From assembly GCA_035345875.1 (NCBI GenBank), contig DAORDH010000021.1, forward strand, positions 1 through 64,000: DNA of 64,000 nucleotides, in the 5' to 3' direction. How positions within the stretch are numbered: position 1 is the stretch's first letter; the number at the start of each line of letters is the position of its first letter. Source of the DNA: UBA2033 sp035345875. GTDB lineage: Bacteria > Spirochaetota > Leptospiria > Leptospirales > Leptospiraceae. The translations under genes and the position numbers were made by a program. The notes beneath the pieces were generated by a model. It was not told the DNA's origin. It saw only the letters and a list, made by a program, of their open reading frames with translations, and made no database searches. Below are positions 33,901 to 43,763 of the stretch, in pieces.

Positions 33901-36648
33901 TTAATGCGCTTCTTCCCAATTATCACCGAACTTTCCTTGTGCGATAATTGGAACTTTTAATTTAATTGCAGATTCCATTTCTTTTTTTGCGAGTTCATAA
34001 ACAGTGTCTTTTTCCTTTTTATGAACTTCAAAAACCAATTCATCATGAACTTGTAAAATCAGTTTCGATTTTAGTTTCTTCTTCTGTAGTTTTTGATGAA
34101 TCGAAATCATCGCAAGCTTTATCATATCAGCGCTAGTTCCTTGAATTGGACTATTGATAGCGACTCTCTTTCCTGCTTCTTGTTCTTGTCTTTTGGTAGA
34201 TTTTATTTCTGGAATGTATCGTCTTCTTCCAGTGATTGTTTCTACATAACCTTTCTCTTCACAACTAACGCATATATCTTCCATATATTTTTTTACACCA
34301 GGATATTGATGGAAGTATTTATCGATAAATATTCCAGCGTCTTGTCTTGAGACTTTTAAATTTTGACTGAGACCATAAGCAGTTACTCCGTAAATAACAG
34401 AAAAGTTTACTATCTTAGCCTTGTTTCTCATCTCAGGTGTGACTTCTTTTGCCGAAACTCCGAATAATGCCTGGGCTGTTTCATTGTGAATATCTGCATT
34501 TTTTTCATAAGCACGAATCATGTTTTTATCATTCGCAAAATGAGCCATAATCCTTAATTCAATTTGAGAATAATCTAGACTGAGAAGTTGGAACTCTTTA
34601 CCATCAGCAATGAATCCGCGACGAATCATCTTTCCTTCTTCATCTTTGATTGGAATATTTTGCAAATTCGGATCTGTAGAAGATAGTCTTCCTGTTGCAG
34701 CTATCGTTTGATTGTAGTTTGTGTGAATCTTTTTAGTTCTAGGATTAATTAATGCCGGCAGAGTATCTATATAGGTTGATTTAAGTTTTGTATACTTTCG
34801 ATGCTCTAGTAAATCTTCAATAATTGGATGCATTCCAAGTAGACTTTCTAGAACACTATGATCTGTTGAATAACCAGACTGTGTTTTCTTTTCAGCTGGA
34901 AGTTTCAAATCTTCAAACAATACTTTCTGTAACTCTTTCGTAGAAGCAATGTTAAAGTTTTTATCTGCATGAATGTGGATTCGTTTTTCTAGCTTTTCAA
35001 TTTCCTTCTGAAACTTTGTTGATAAATCTTTGAAATATTTTTCATCAATCCGAACACCTTGCATTTCCATGTCTAATAAGACTGGCATCAGGGGCATTTC
35101 CATTTGATAAAAAGTATTTTCCGACTCACTTATCTTTAATTCTTTTTTAAGTTTATTATACAAACGAAACGTTATATCCGCATCTTCTGCTGCATACTCT
35201 GTAACTCGATCCGGATCAATGTTAAAAAGTTCTTGTTTCTTTCTACCTGTTCCGACCAATTCATCATAAGTGATGGTTTTGTAATTTAAATAGTCCTCTG
35301 CTAAATCATCCATTCCATGTCTTCGGATACTAGGTCTTATGCAGTAGCTGGCTAACATTGTATCAAAGCTTACATTTTCAAGATCAATTCCATGATTTTT
35401 TAAGACAATCATGTCATATTTTATATTTTGACCTACTTTCTCTATCTTTGAATTTTCTAGTAGCGGCTTAATGTGATTTATCACTAAATCTAAACCCAAG
35501 CATCCCGAAGCAAATAAAGACTGACTGTATGCGATAGGAATATAATAACCAACTTCTTCCTCTTTACTTAAAGCAATCCCTAATAACTCTGCACGCATAG
35601 GATCTACCGAAGTCGTCTCAGTATCCACGCAAATCACTTTTGCCTTTTGAAATTCTTTTACTAGCTTTACTAACTCGGACTCTGTTTTAATTCGAGAATA
35701 CTTTCCGTTAGCCGCTTTCGTATTTTCCTTATTAGGTTCAATTTCACTCTTGACTGGTGTAGTATCTGGTTTAATTCCTGCTTGTTTTGCAAGATCTGTA
35801 TAGAGTCGATTATAGCCTCTTTCTTTGAGCTTGATAATTTTATCTGAAGCAAGATAATCAGGAAGGATAAGATCATCTAAAGTTTCTTTTATAGTTAAAT
35901 CAATTTTTAGAGTAGCCAGTTCTCTAGATAGAAATGCATTGTCTTTATTCTTCTCTAATTTTTCTTTAAGAGATGGATTTTTTATTTGAGAAAGATTTTT
36001 ATAAATTCCTTCTAACGTTTTATACTCAGCAATTAATTTTGCAGCACCTTTTTCTCCAATTCCATTTACACCTGGAATGTTATCCGAACTATCCCCAACA
36101 ATTCCCATATAGTCTGTGACTTGATCGGGTGTTATACCAATATTTTCAAAAACCCATTTTTCATCTATCTCTGTAAACTCGGTAGCTCCCTTCGTTCCTC
36201 GATACATTTTTATATTTGGATTTAAAGTTTGGTATAAATCTTTATCACCCGAAAAGATTAAGACTTCATTTTTCTTATTCCCATACTTTTTGCATAACGT
36301 CCCAATAATATCATCCGCCTCTTGCCCAGCTATTTGCATAACAGGAAATCCAAGCTCTCGGCTAATCTCGATTACCTCTCCAACTTGTGGCTTTAGATCT
36401 TCAGGCATAGGCTTTCTCTGTGCTTTATAAGCATCAAATAACTTAGAACGCTCTAGTGGAGTTCCTGGATCAAAAGGAAGAGCAATATGTGTTGGCTTAA
36501 AGTCATTGATAATTTTAAAAAGCATTTTAAAAAAACCAAATACTGCACCACTTGGTTTTCCTGTGAGAGAGTTTGTTAAATTTGCAGACTGAAAGGCAAA
36601 ATAAGCCCGGAACACAAATGCATGACCATCGATAATGATTAATTTCAT
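33901..36648 (-). CDS. polA: DNA polymerase I
   Basis: 915 aa, full three-domain form. The 5'-3' exonuclease (about 1-290) has GADD-like aspartates in QEADDIIGTL and SGDKDLYQTL. The 3'-5' exonuclease (about 325-500) keeps Exo I DTET, Exo II NIKYDMIVLKNHG and Exo III YAAEDADITFRLY, so proofreading is probably active. The polymerase has motif A LSLDYSQIELRIMAHFA, motif B RNKAKIVNFSVIYGVTAYGL and motif C LQVHDELVFEV. The ATG lies 1 bp beyond the end of the glycosyltransferase gene. Confidence 0.97.
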   Translation of the reverse strand: MKLIIIDGHAFVFRAYFAFQSANLTNSLTGKPSGAVFGFFKMLFKIINDFKPTHIALPFDPGTPLERSKLFDAYKAQRKPMPEDLKPQVGEVIEISRELGFPVMQIAGQEADDIIGTLCKKYGNKKNEVLIFSGDKDLYQTLNPNIKMYRGTKGATEFTEIDEKWVFENIGITPDQVTDYMGIVGDSSDNIPGVNGIGEKGAAKLIAEYKTLEGIYKNLSQIKNPSLKEKLEKNKDNAFLSRELATLKIDLTIKETLDDLILPDYLASDKIIKLKERGYNRLYTDLAKQAGIKPDTTPVKSEIEPNKENTKAANGKYSRIKTESELVKLVKEFQKAKVICVDTETTSVDPMRAELLGIALSKEEEVGYYIPIAYSQSLFASGCLGLDLVINHIKPLLENSKIEKVGQNIKYDMIVLKNHGIDLENVSFDTMLASYCIRPSIRRHGMDDLAEDYLNYKTITYDELVGTGRKKQELFNIDPDRVTEYAAEDADITFRLYNKLKKELKISESENTFYQMEMPLMPVLLDMEMQGVRIDEKYFKDLSTKFQKEIEKLEKRIHIHADKNFNIASTKELQKVLFEDLKLPAEKKTQSGYSTDHSVLESLLGMHPIIEDLLEHRKYTKLKSTYIDTLPALINPRTKKIHTNYNQTIAATGRLSSTDPNLQNIPIKDEEGKMIRRGFIADGKEFQLLSLDYSQIELRIMAHFANDKNMIRAYEKNADIHNETAQALFGVSAKEVTPEMRNKAKIVNFSVIYGVTAYGLSQNLKVSRQDAGIFIDKYFHQYPGVKKYMEDICVSCEEKGYVETITGRRRYIPEIKSTKRQEQEAGKRVAINSPIQGTSADMIKLAMISIHQKLQKKKLKSKLILQVHDELVFEVHKKEKDTVYELAKKEMESAIKLKVPIIAQGKFGDNWEEAH

Positions 36649-36649
36649 A

Positions 36650-37732
36650 TTAGTTGCCTATAAGTGATGTATATACTTGAATTGTTTTCTGAATTGTATT
36701 TTCAACCGAGAAAGCTTTTACACTTTCTTTATTTCGCTTTCCATATTCTTTACGGAGAGTTTTACTTTCAATTAATTTCTTATAATGAGCGGCTAATCTA
36801 GTGTAATCGCCAACCGGTGCCAGCAATGATCCATTGCCATCTTCCAACATTTCTGAAATTCCACCACCAGTCGTTGCAATAATAGGCAATTCATTTGCCA
36901 TTGCATCCAATACAGAAGTTCCTAAACCCTCTTCTTTTGATGTTAAAGTAAATACATCAAAAAAGGCATAAAAATCTTTTATATCATTTCTAAATCCTGT
37001 AAAAACTACTTTGTCCGAAATTCCAAGTTCCATTACTAAATTTTTAAGTTTAGTTTCTAATTCTCCTGCTCCTACTAAAAAGAAAATAAACTTTTTCTCT
37101 GTTTGGATAAGCGCTATTGAACGAAGCATTGTTTCATGATCTTTATGATCAACAAGAGCTGCTACATTTCCAATGATAACCGTATCAGAAGGAATATTAA
37201 ATTCTTTTAGCAGTTTATTTCGATTACCCGCTTCTTTAAATTTATTTAAATCAATGCCACTGTAAACTGTAACAACTTTTTCGGGACGAACTCCATCCTC
37301 AATCAATACCTCTTTGATTCGATTCGATACAGTTAAAAAATAATCTATTCGTTTCGAATAATACTTCCTTAGACTCAGAGGATTTTTATTTATATGAAAA
37401 TCCACTCTTCTAGAAACAACTAATTTGGGAGAAGGAAAAAAGAATTTCGCAAGTAGAGCCAAACCATGAGTAGCTCCTGTATGTGTATGAATTAATTTAA
37501 CTTGATTTTCCTTTGCAATTTTTGCTATTTTATATGCAGCAATCAAATCATATTCGCCCTTCATTTTTATAGGAAAAAATTTAACTTTTTCAGAAATCCG
37601 AGACTCCAATTCAGAATTTGGTTGTCCAATTAAAATTTGCGGAATCTTTCTCTCTGCTAAACCGCAAACTAAATAATAAAGTTGTTGTTCCCCGCCTCTC
37701 CATGTTCTCGAATTATTTAAGTGCAATATCAT
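36650..37732 (-). CDS. Glycosyltransferase family 4
   Basis: 360 aa, GT-B fold. The N-terminal domain has RTWRGGEQQLYYLVCGL and IHTHTGATHG; the C-terminal domain has the nucleotide-sugar region VFTGFRNDIKDFYAFFDVF, SKEEGLGTSVLDAMANELP and ATTGGGISEM with the E-x7-E pair of retaining family 4 enzymes. Probably adds a sugar to lipopolysaccharide or another envelope polymer; donor and acceptor cannot be told. It lies 1 bp ahead of polA in the same direction. Confidence 0.9.
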   Translation of the reverse strand: MILHLNNSRTWRGGEQQLYYLVCGLAERKIPQILIGQPNSELESRISEKVKFFPIKMKGEYDLIAAYKIAKIAKENQVKLIHTHTGATHGLALLAKFFFPSPKLVVSRRVDFHINKNPLSLRKYYSKRIDYFLTVSNRIKEVLIEDGVRPEKVVTVYSGIDLNKFKEAGNRNKLLKEFNIPSDTVIIGNVAALVDHKDHETMLRSIALIQTEKKFIFFLVGAGELETKLKNLVMELGISDKVVFTGFRNDIKDFYAFFDVFTLTSKEEGLGTSVLDAMANELPIIATTGGGISEMLEDGNGSLLAPVGDYTRLAAHYKKLIESKTLRKEYGKRNKESVKAFSVENTIQKTIQVYTSLIGN

Positions 37733-37792
37733 AATAGCCTATCAAATATTTTATTTATTTTTATTCTGCTTTATTGAAATGATGATAAGAAT

Positions 37793-38845
37793 TCACGTTG
37801 TTTGAAATAAAACTATATCAGATGAAAAACCCGGACCCATAGCCGAGAAAAGTCCATACTCACCACTCTGAAACTTTTGTTCTTTTAAAAACTCTTCAAT
37901 TACAAATAAAATTGTAGGAGATGAAACATTCCCAAATTCTTGTAAAACCTTCATAGAATAATAGAATTGATCCTCGCTTACGTCCAGAGCCTGCGAAAAT
38001 GCTTCTAAAACTTTTGCTCCACCAGGATGAAACAGATAATGCTTTATAGCATCCTTTGCTAATTTGTTTTGCTCCAAAAATTGATTATAAAAATCTAAAT
38101 AATTTTTGGTAATAAGACCTGGAATAGATTTATCGAAAACCACTTGCAAACCATCCATCTCGATTTCCCAACCCATAACATCTAAAGAATTTCTCCACTT
38201 TCTAGATGCGTTAGTTTCTATCTTAATAGACTGATCCTTTTTCTTGCCAGAGATTATCATAGAACCAGAACCATCCGAGAATAATGAAAGTGCAATTAGG
38301 TTTGCTTTTCTTTTATCAGCTGGACGAAACGTTAGTGTGCAAGTCTCTACGGTTATAAGTAAAATATTTTTATCTGGATAAAGTTTTGATAATTCTCCAG
38401 CCCGAGCAATTCCGTTTGCACCACCCGCGCAACCCAAACCAATAATTGGAATCCGTTTTACATCCGTAGATAAGCCTAATAAATCAATAAGCGGAGCATC
38501 GAGTGTGGGTGTTACAAAACCGGAACTTGTGACTAAGATAATGATATCAATTTCTTTAGGTAAAAGATTTGCTTGTTCAATAGCAAGTTTTGCTGAATTA
38601 AATGCGAGATCTCTTGCATGAATAACAAATAATTCATTTTTCTCTTTGAATGTTTTAGTTTCTCCATACCAAGAAATATCTTTAAGGACAGGTCTAGTCT
38701 TTATTTTAGAATTTTCAAATACAGGTAGATATTTATCTACATCTAGATTCGAGTTTCTAAATACAGCTTTTGCAAACTCTCTAACATCTTCTTGTTTCAC
38801 ATTTGTAGAAGGAGTGGATTTTGCAACTGAGTGAATGTAACTCAT
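37793..38845 (-). CDS. Type III polyketide synthase (chalcone-synthase family)
   Basis: 350 aa, normal for bacterial type III PKS. The catalytic triad is complete: C139 in GLGCAGGANG, H273 in LFHPGGAKVLEAF and N306 in GNVSSPT. C-terminal GPGFSSDIVLFQ closes the fold. It condenses acyl-CoA with malonyl-CoA to make alkylresorcinol- or pyrone-type products. The enzymes that usually decorate the product are not next to it, so the final metabolite is unknown. It is a single-gene unit in the minus-strand block. Confidence 0.93.
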   Translation of the reverse strand: MSYIHSVAKSTPSTNVKQEDVREFAKAVFRNSNLDVDKYLPVFENSKIKTRPVLKDISWYGETKTFKEKNELFVIHARDLAFNSAKLAIEQANLLPKEIDIIILVTSSGFVTPTLDAPLIDLLGLSTDVKRIPIIGLGCAGGANGIARAGELSKLYPDKNILLITVETCTLTFRPADKRKANLIALSLFSDGSGSMIISGKKKDQSIKIETNASRKWRNSLDVMGWEIEMDGLQVVFDKSIPGLITKNYLDFYNQFLEQNKLAKDAIKHYLFHPGGAKVLEAFSQALDVSEDQFYYSMKVLQEFGNVSSPTILFVIEEFLKEQKFQSGEYGLFSAMGPGFSSDIVLFQTT

Positions 38846-38883
38846 AAGAATTACATAGAAAATTAGATTTATAAAATTGGAAA

Positions 38884-39462
38884 TTAGTTTTTATTTTTAG
38901 ATTCTGCGTTGAATTCTAATTCAACTATAGAGCCATTTATTTTATTTTCGAGAGGATTGTCGGTAATTGTTTCATTGTTGTGGTATAGAATCTTTACAGT
39001 ATCCATCAGACTGCGAATAATTTTCAAACCTTTTCCCATATTCTTGTGCGTCTTATTAACTCCACCAAAAGGAAGCTGTCCTGCACTTGAGGATTGATGC
39101 TCTTTAATATCATCTAGATAATGATCTAGATTCTTAGGAGATTCATAGGAATCATTCACTGTTTCACTTATCTTTAGGCCTTTTCCATAATCGAGTATAA
39201 AAAGTGTAAACTTGGAATCAACAATCCTCCAGCGGCAAATGATTGTTTCTTCACTTTGATTGGAAACATTTGCAGTAATTGAATTAGTGAGAGCTTCGTC
39301 AGCTGCTAGAATGATTTGAGATATATCATCTTCACCAAAAGAGTTAAGCATGAGAGTTTTTCTAAGTTCTTTTCGAAAATAACGAACCGACTCCATGTCA
39401 GGAGGAAGAAACATTACAAAGGAATTATCGGCAACTTGGATCAATAAGTCTTTTTCTGACAT
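38884..39462 (-). CDS. Anti-sigma-factor-type serine kinase (HATPase)
   Basis: 192 aa. GHKL ATPase of the RsbW/SpoIIAB type: N box DEALTNSITANV, G1 box LDYGKGL, G2-like NMGKGLKIIRSLMD and a terminal VELEF strand. Such proteins bind a sigma factor or a STAS protein and phosphorylate the latter. Here it has no neighbouring STAS or sigma gene, so its partner is elsewhere, possibly the STAS at 55799. The insertion between G1 and G2 is rather long and Ser/His-rich. Confidence 0.85.
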   Translation of the reverse strand: MSEKDLLIQVADNSFVMFLPPDMESVRYFRKELRKTLMLNSFGEDDISQIILAADEALTNSITANVSNQSEETIICRWRIVDSKFTLFILDYGKGLKISETVNDSYESPKNLDHYLDDIKEHQSSSAGQLPFGGVNKTHKNMGKGLKIIRSLMDTVKILYHNNETITDNPLENKINGSIVELEFNAESKNKN

Positions 39463-39546
39463 AATTTATCTTTTCACTCTCACCATAGCCGAATTTTCAT
39501 ATAAATTTAACATAGTCTATATTATAATCAATATAATTTTTATTTT

Positions 39547-39978
39547 CTAAGCCTTTTTATTTAGTTCCATCTCAATGTGTTCAATTCCTGCATCTAAAAA
39601 AATTTCCCCCTTTGCGATGAATCCATGCTTCTGATAAAAGGTCAGGGCACTCAATTGAGCATACAAATAGACGTTTGATTCTAACTCATTCAAACATTTA
39701 GTCAATAAATTTTTTACCAACGCACTTCCAATGCCTAACTTTCTGTAATCTCTTAACACAGAAAATCTTTCTAATTTAATACCTTTATCTGTTTTACGCA
39801 TCCTTGCAGTTCCTACAGGACTATCTTGATAATACGCTAAAATATGAATCGATTCATCCTCGAACTCATCATACTCCTCAGAGAGAAGAACTTTCTGCTC
39901 CTCTACAAAAACTTTCTTACGTATAGAAAAAGCAATATCCAATTCTTCTTTGGAAACTATATCCCGAACTACAATCAT
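39547..39978 (-). CDS. GNAT family N-acetyltransferase
   Basis: 143 aa, one GNAT domain. The acetyl-CoA loop reads RDYRKLGIGSALVKNLL (motif A, Q/R-x-x-G-x-G/A) and is followed by YAQLSALTFYQKHGF. The N-terminus, SKEELDIAFSIRKKVFVEEQ, resembles ElaA/YjcF-type members. The start overlaps the pyrD stop by four bases (ATGA), so it is translationally coupled to pyrD. Substrate unknown. Confidence 0.9.
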   Translation of the reverse strand: MIVVRDIVSKEELDIAFSIRKKVFVEEQKVLLSEEYDEFEDESIHILAYYQDSPVGTARMRKTDKGIKLERFSVLRDYRKLGIGSALVKNLLTKCLNELESNVYLYAQLSALTFYQKHGFIAKGEIFLDAGIEHIEMELNKKA

Positions 39979-41066
39979 TTAGAACTAGTTCCAACTAATT
40001 CAGAAATTTTTGAGACTCCTTGACGAATCATAAACCTATCCAGATACTCCAATATTGAATAAGGCAATAATGGTCCTTTATAAATATAGCCAGTATAAAT
40101 TTGAAAAAGATTTGCTCCTGCTTGAATTTTCTCAAGAGCTGCTTCACCAGAATCAATACCTCCAACACCAATGATCGGCAATCGACCTTTTAATTTCTTG
40201 TAGGCAAGGCGTATCACTTCTGTGGAACGTTTCTGAACTGGTAGTCCAGAAATTCCTCCTTCTTCAACTTTTGAGTATTTAGATAATGTCGTTTTATCGA
40301 TTGTTGTATTTGTGAGGATAACACCGGCTAACCGGAAATCTAATATAACATCTAGTAGCTCTTCAATTGATTTATCATCTAAATCTGGAGCTAATTTGAT
40401 AAATGTAGGAATCAAAAATTCACCACCAAGTCCTTCTTTAATTCCCTTAATTAAAGATATGAAAGAATCTTTCTCTTGGAAACTTCTAAGACCTGGAGTA
40501 TTTGGGGAGCTAATATTGATTACCCCGTAATCTCCTAAACTTGAAAGTTTTTTAAAACTTTTCACATAGTCTTGAACTGCATTTTCTATTGCGACTAACT
40601 TTGTTTTACCGACATTAATACCACGTGGTATTTTTTTTGTTTGTTTTGAAATTGTTTCAAATGCTTTTTCTGAGCCGGGATTATTGAATCCCATACGGTT
40701 CACAAGGGCTGACTGCTTCTCATATCTAAATATTCTTGGTTTTGGATTTCCAGGCTGTTCTTCACCAGTGATTGTTCCAATCTCAACATGCCCAAATCCT
40801 AATTTTGCAAGAAAAGGATAAAGCTCACCAGTCTTATCGAAACCGGCTGCCATACCAAGAGGATTATTAAACTGAATTCCCGCTATTTCAACCTGAAGTC
40901 TTTTGCTTTCGTATGTAGTTAATTTTTCAATAATAGGGAAAACAAAAGGCAACGAATTTGCAAGCATCAGTAAAGACTTGGACAATTCATGAGCATTCTC
41001 CGGATTTAATCGAAAAAATAATTGTTTTAGCGTAGTTTCATAAATAAGTTCTCTCGGGTTAAGCAT
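39975..41066 (-). CDS. pyrD: Dihydroorotate dehydrogenase (quinone), class 2
   Basis: About 363 aa; the ATG at 41066 has GGAG seven bases upstream and is favoured over an ATG four codons earlier. Class 2 features: the N-terminal helical extension (MLNPRELIYETTLKQLFFRL, NPENAHELSKSL) that docks to the membrane quinone pool, FNNPLGMAAGFDKTGE, the catalytic serine in NISSPNTPGLRSFQ, and IGVGGIDSGEAALEKIQAGAN. Oxidises dihydroorotate to orotate in pyrimidine synthesis. Coupled to the downstream GNAT gene. Confidence 0.95.
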   Translation of the reverse strand: MLNPRELIYETTLKQLFFRLNPENAHELSKSLLMLANSLPFVFPIIEKLTTYESKRLQVEIAGIQFNNPLGMAAGFDKTGELYPFLAKLGFGHVEIGTITGEEQPGNPKPRIFRYEKQSALVNRMGFNNPGSEKAFETISKQTKKIPRGINVGKTKLVAIENAVQDYVKSFKKLSSLGDYGVINISSPNTPGLRSFQEKDSFISLIKGIKEGLGGEFLIPTFIKLAPDLDDKSIEELLDVILDFRLAGVILTNTTIDKTTLSKYSKVEEGGISGLPVQKRSTEVIRLAYKKLKGRLPIIGVGGIDSGEAALEKIQAGANLFQIYTGYIYKGPLLPYSILEYLDRFMIRQGVSKISELVGTSSK

Positions 41067-41168
41067 GATTTGCTCCATAACGATTTAAAGCTAATATTTT
41101 GGATGCAAATCATTGTATCAATACATTTTCTAGACGATAAACGCTGAGAAAACTAAGTGAAAGTGTCT

Positions 41169-43700
41169 CTAGTTCATAGTTTTTTCTTCTAGCATCCTTT
41201 GTAATTCCTGCGCTTTTAAATTACCTGGATCTAAATACATTACATCAGAAAGCAATTTATTCGCTCGAGCTAAATTGCCAATCTTTCGATTCAAGTCTGA
41301 CAAATTCAATAGATTATTTACATTTCTTGGATCTCTTAATTTTAAACATTCACCATAATCAATTGCGAGAGAAAAATTCCCTTCGAATTTATAAGCATAG
41401 GAAATCTTAAATAGATAATCTGAATCAATAGGATTCCAATTTAAATACTCTTCACACAGAGGGATAAACTCTTTATAATTTTTTTGAGAATAAAGTGTAT
41501 CTAATATTTTATAATACACGTCTTTGTCTTTTTTAATTTTCAAAGCTTTTTGATATTGCTCAATTGCTTGTGGTATTGATTTCTGAGCAAGAAGTAAATC
41601 ACCATTATCCACAAGTGAATAATAATCTAAATCAATCTCTTCTAATGGTTTATCTTCTTCGATGTAAGATATTTTAATTAGAGTATAATCATCAGTAAAT
41701 TCTCCAACCTTAAGAATTGAATCTGTGATTCCTTTCAATTCACCTTTACCGGTCATTACATGTTTTAAAAACTGTTCTCCATCTTCATTTATATTTCTTT
41801 GACCATCAGGATCCATTCCAAGCATTATATCATCTCTACCGTCCGATCCAATTAAGATAGAATCTCCCGGATGCATCTGAAAAATTTGAACTCGTAAGCT
41901 TCCATCAAGACCAATCATACCTACTTTATGTAAATACAATTGTTGTTCTAAAAAACTTGCCTTTCCATCTCGATACAACACAGTCCAAGGATGTTCTGCA
42001 TTTAGGAAAAAAAGTGCTCCGGTATTTTCTTCTACTAATCCCATCACGATAGATACAAGCATACTCCCATCAAACGAAGTAAAAACATTTTGCAGTTCAA
42101 TAAAACAAACTTTCAACCATTGTTCTGGAAATAATTCCATATTTGGTTTAAAAATTTTCGTTCTTTCAATGATAGATCTGAAAACGACTCCTAGAACTAA
42201 CGCACCACCAGCTCCTTGAATCGATTTTCCCATTGCGTCCCCATTGATAAATACACAATAATTCTTACCTCTGAGTTTGATATTATTTGCGATACACATA
42301 TCGCCGCCAATCTCATATGTTTTATTTTTAAACTCAAAAGTTTTTTTCTGTTTAATAAAGAACTCAATTTTAATTTTATTACTACGCGCCTCATTTACCA
42401 TGAGAGGTTTTATCAGGAGGCTAGTTAAAAAATAGTCTCCATCTTGCTGCAATTTCAATGCTTGCACTTGTGTAAGTGTTTTCTGTAATTCTCTTGTTCG
42501 CTCTTCTACTTTCTTTTCAAGTGTAAGGTTTAACTCTTCCACTTGACTATGAACTCTTAAAAACCGATTTGCTAAAACAAAAGCAATTCCAATCACAAAT
42601 ATAAAGAAACCATATTGAAGTAGTCCATAATTAGGAATATTCTTACTTATCCCCATAGCACCAATAATATCCAATACTCCTGTGCTCACTAATATAATAA
42701 ATCCGAAAAATAATCTCTTTGAATCCTGATGCTTTTTAATAATACCCCATATCATCAGGTAGATACAACCGATAAACGAAATCAAAGTAAAGATTTGCCA
42801 AACCAATAATAACTTATAAGCTATTTTAATTTCAACAAAAAGCATTGGAAAAGCTAAGATAGATATAAAACCAAATGTAATTTTTGTAGCTAATCCTGTC
42901 TTGCCTTTAATGAAATTTTCAAAAAATGCAAGGGAGAATGCAGTAATGTAAAATAAAAATATATATTCAATGCGTGTTATGATCATTGGATCAATGCCGA
43001 GTTCATAAACAGCATTGCTACGAGTATAAATATAAATAGCTAAGAAAGAGCAGAAGGAAGCAAAATAAAAATTATATTTTTCATTTGTTCTTTTAATAAA
43101 AAGTAACATATGATAAAATCCAATAAACGAATAGAGAAATAATAGCATCAATGAAATACGTTCGGAGTTTTTTTGAATATTTCTTTCATGCAAATCTATT
43201 GATGGATTCGAATCTCCATATACAGCAATTTCCTCTCCTTGCACTCCCTTAACGATTATATAAATTTCATTTACGCCGGAATGAATCAATGGAGTAGGAA
43301 TCTTAGTTATTAAATGACGATGAAAACCATGTCGCACAACGTTATCTTCAGTAAAAATACCCTCTTCTGCAATTTTACTTCCATTAAAATAAATTTCATA
43401 GGCATTAGATAAATAAGGCAGCCAAATAGAAACACTTTCAGTTAATTGATTCATATCGCTATCGCTAATATTAACTTCTTTGAAAAAACTAAGGACAATA
43501 ACTTTCTTATCACTTAAATTTTTTACTTCCGTAGATTTAACTGGAAGTTCTTTAAAACTCTGCCAGGAAGAAGGGTTATTTTTGAAGTTTAAATCAAAAC
43601 CTTCTTTTACAAACCAATTATCTTTAATAGAAATTGGAAATGAATAAATAGAAATTGGAAGAATAAAAAATGTAAGAAATATTTTAAACAAGAAACGCAT
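41169..43700 (-). CDS. 7TM sensor-SpoIIE phosphatase with C-terminal TPRs
   Basis: 843 aa. Signal peptide (about 1-20), an extracellular jelly-roll sensor of the 7TMR-DISM type (about 21-170), seven membrane helices (about 180-385), coiled coil (385-415), SpoIIE/PP2C domain (about 440-640) and TPR repeats (about 650-840). Phosphatase motifs match those of the gene at 14837: EIGGDMC, NGDAMGKSIQGAGGAL and IGSDGRDDI. The two share almost all the cytoplasmic half but have different input modules. It should dephosphorylate a STAS protein in response to an outside signal. Upstream in the same direction are two exported proteins that may share its unit. Confidence 0.92.
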   Translation of the reverse strand: MRFLFKIFLTFFILPISIYSFPISIKDNWFVKEGFDLNFKNNPSSWQSFKELPVKSTEVKNLSDKKVIVLSFFKEVNISDSDMNQLTESVSIWLPYLSNAYEIYFNGSKIAEEGIFTEDNVVRHGFHRHLITKIPTPLIHSGVNEIYIIVKGVQGEEIAVYGDSNPSIDLHERNIQKNSERISLMLLFLYSFIGFYHMLLFIKRTNEKYNFYFASFCSFLAIYIYTRSNAVYELGIDPMIITRIEYIFLFYITAFSLAFFENFIKGKTGLATKITFGFISILAFPMLFVEIKIAYKLLLVWQIFTLISFIGCIYLMIWGIIKKHQDSKRLFFGFIILVSTGVLDIIGAMGISKNIPNYGLLQYGFFIFVIGIAFVLANRFLRVHSQVEELNLTLEKKVEERTRELQKTLTQVQALKLQQDGDYFLTSLLIKPLMVNEARSNKIKIEFFIKQKKTFEFKNKTYEIGGDMCIANNIKLRGKNYCVFINGDAMGKSIQGAGGALVLGVVFRSIIERTKIFKPNMELFPEQWLKVCFIELQNVFTSFDGSMLVSIVMGLVEENTGALFFLNAEHPWTVLYRDGKASFLEQQLYLHKVGMIGLDGSLRVQIFQMHPGDSILIGSDGRDDIMLGMDPDGQRNINEDGEQFLKHVMTGKGELKGITDSILKVGEFTDDYTLIKISYIEEDKPLEEIDLDYYSLVDNGDLLLAQKSIPQAIEQYQKALKIKKDKDVYYKILDTLYSQKNYKEFIPLCEEYLNWNPIDSDYLFKISYAYKFEGNFSLAIDYGECLKLRDPRNVNNLLNLSDLNRKIGNLARANKLLSDVMYLDPGNLKAQELQRMLEEKTMN

Positions 43701-43763
43701 CGTGTAAGATTAGAAATTTTTTTTTAGCAATTCAAGCATTTTTCAAAATGAACTTAGATAATT

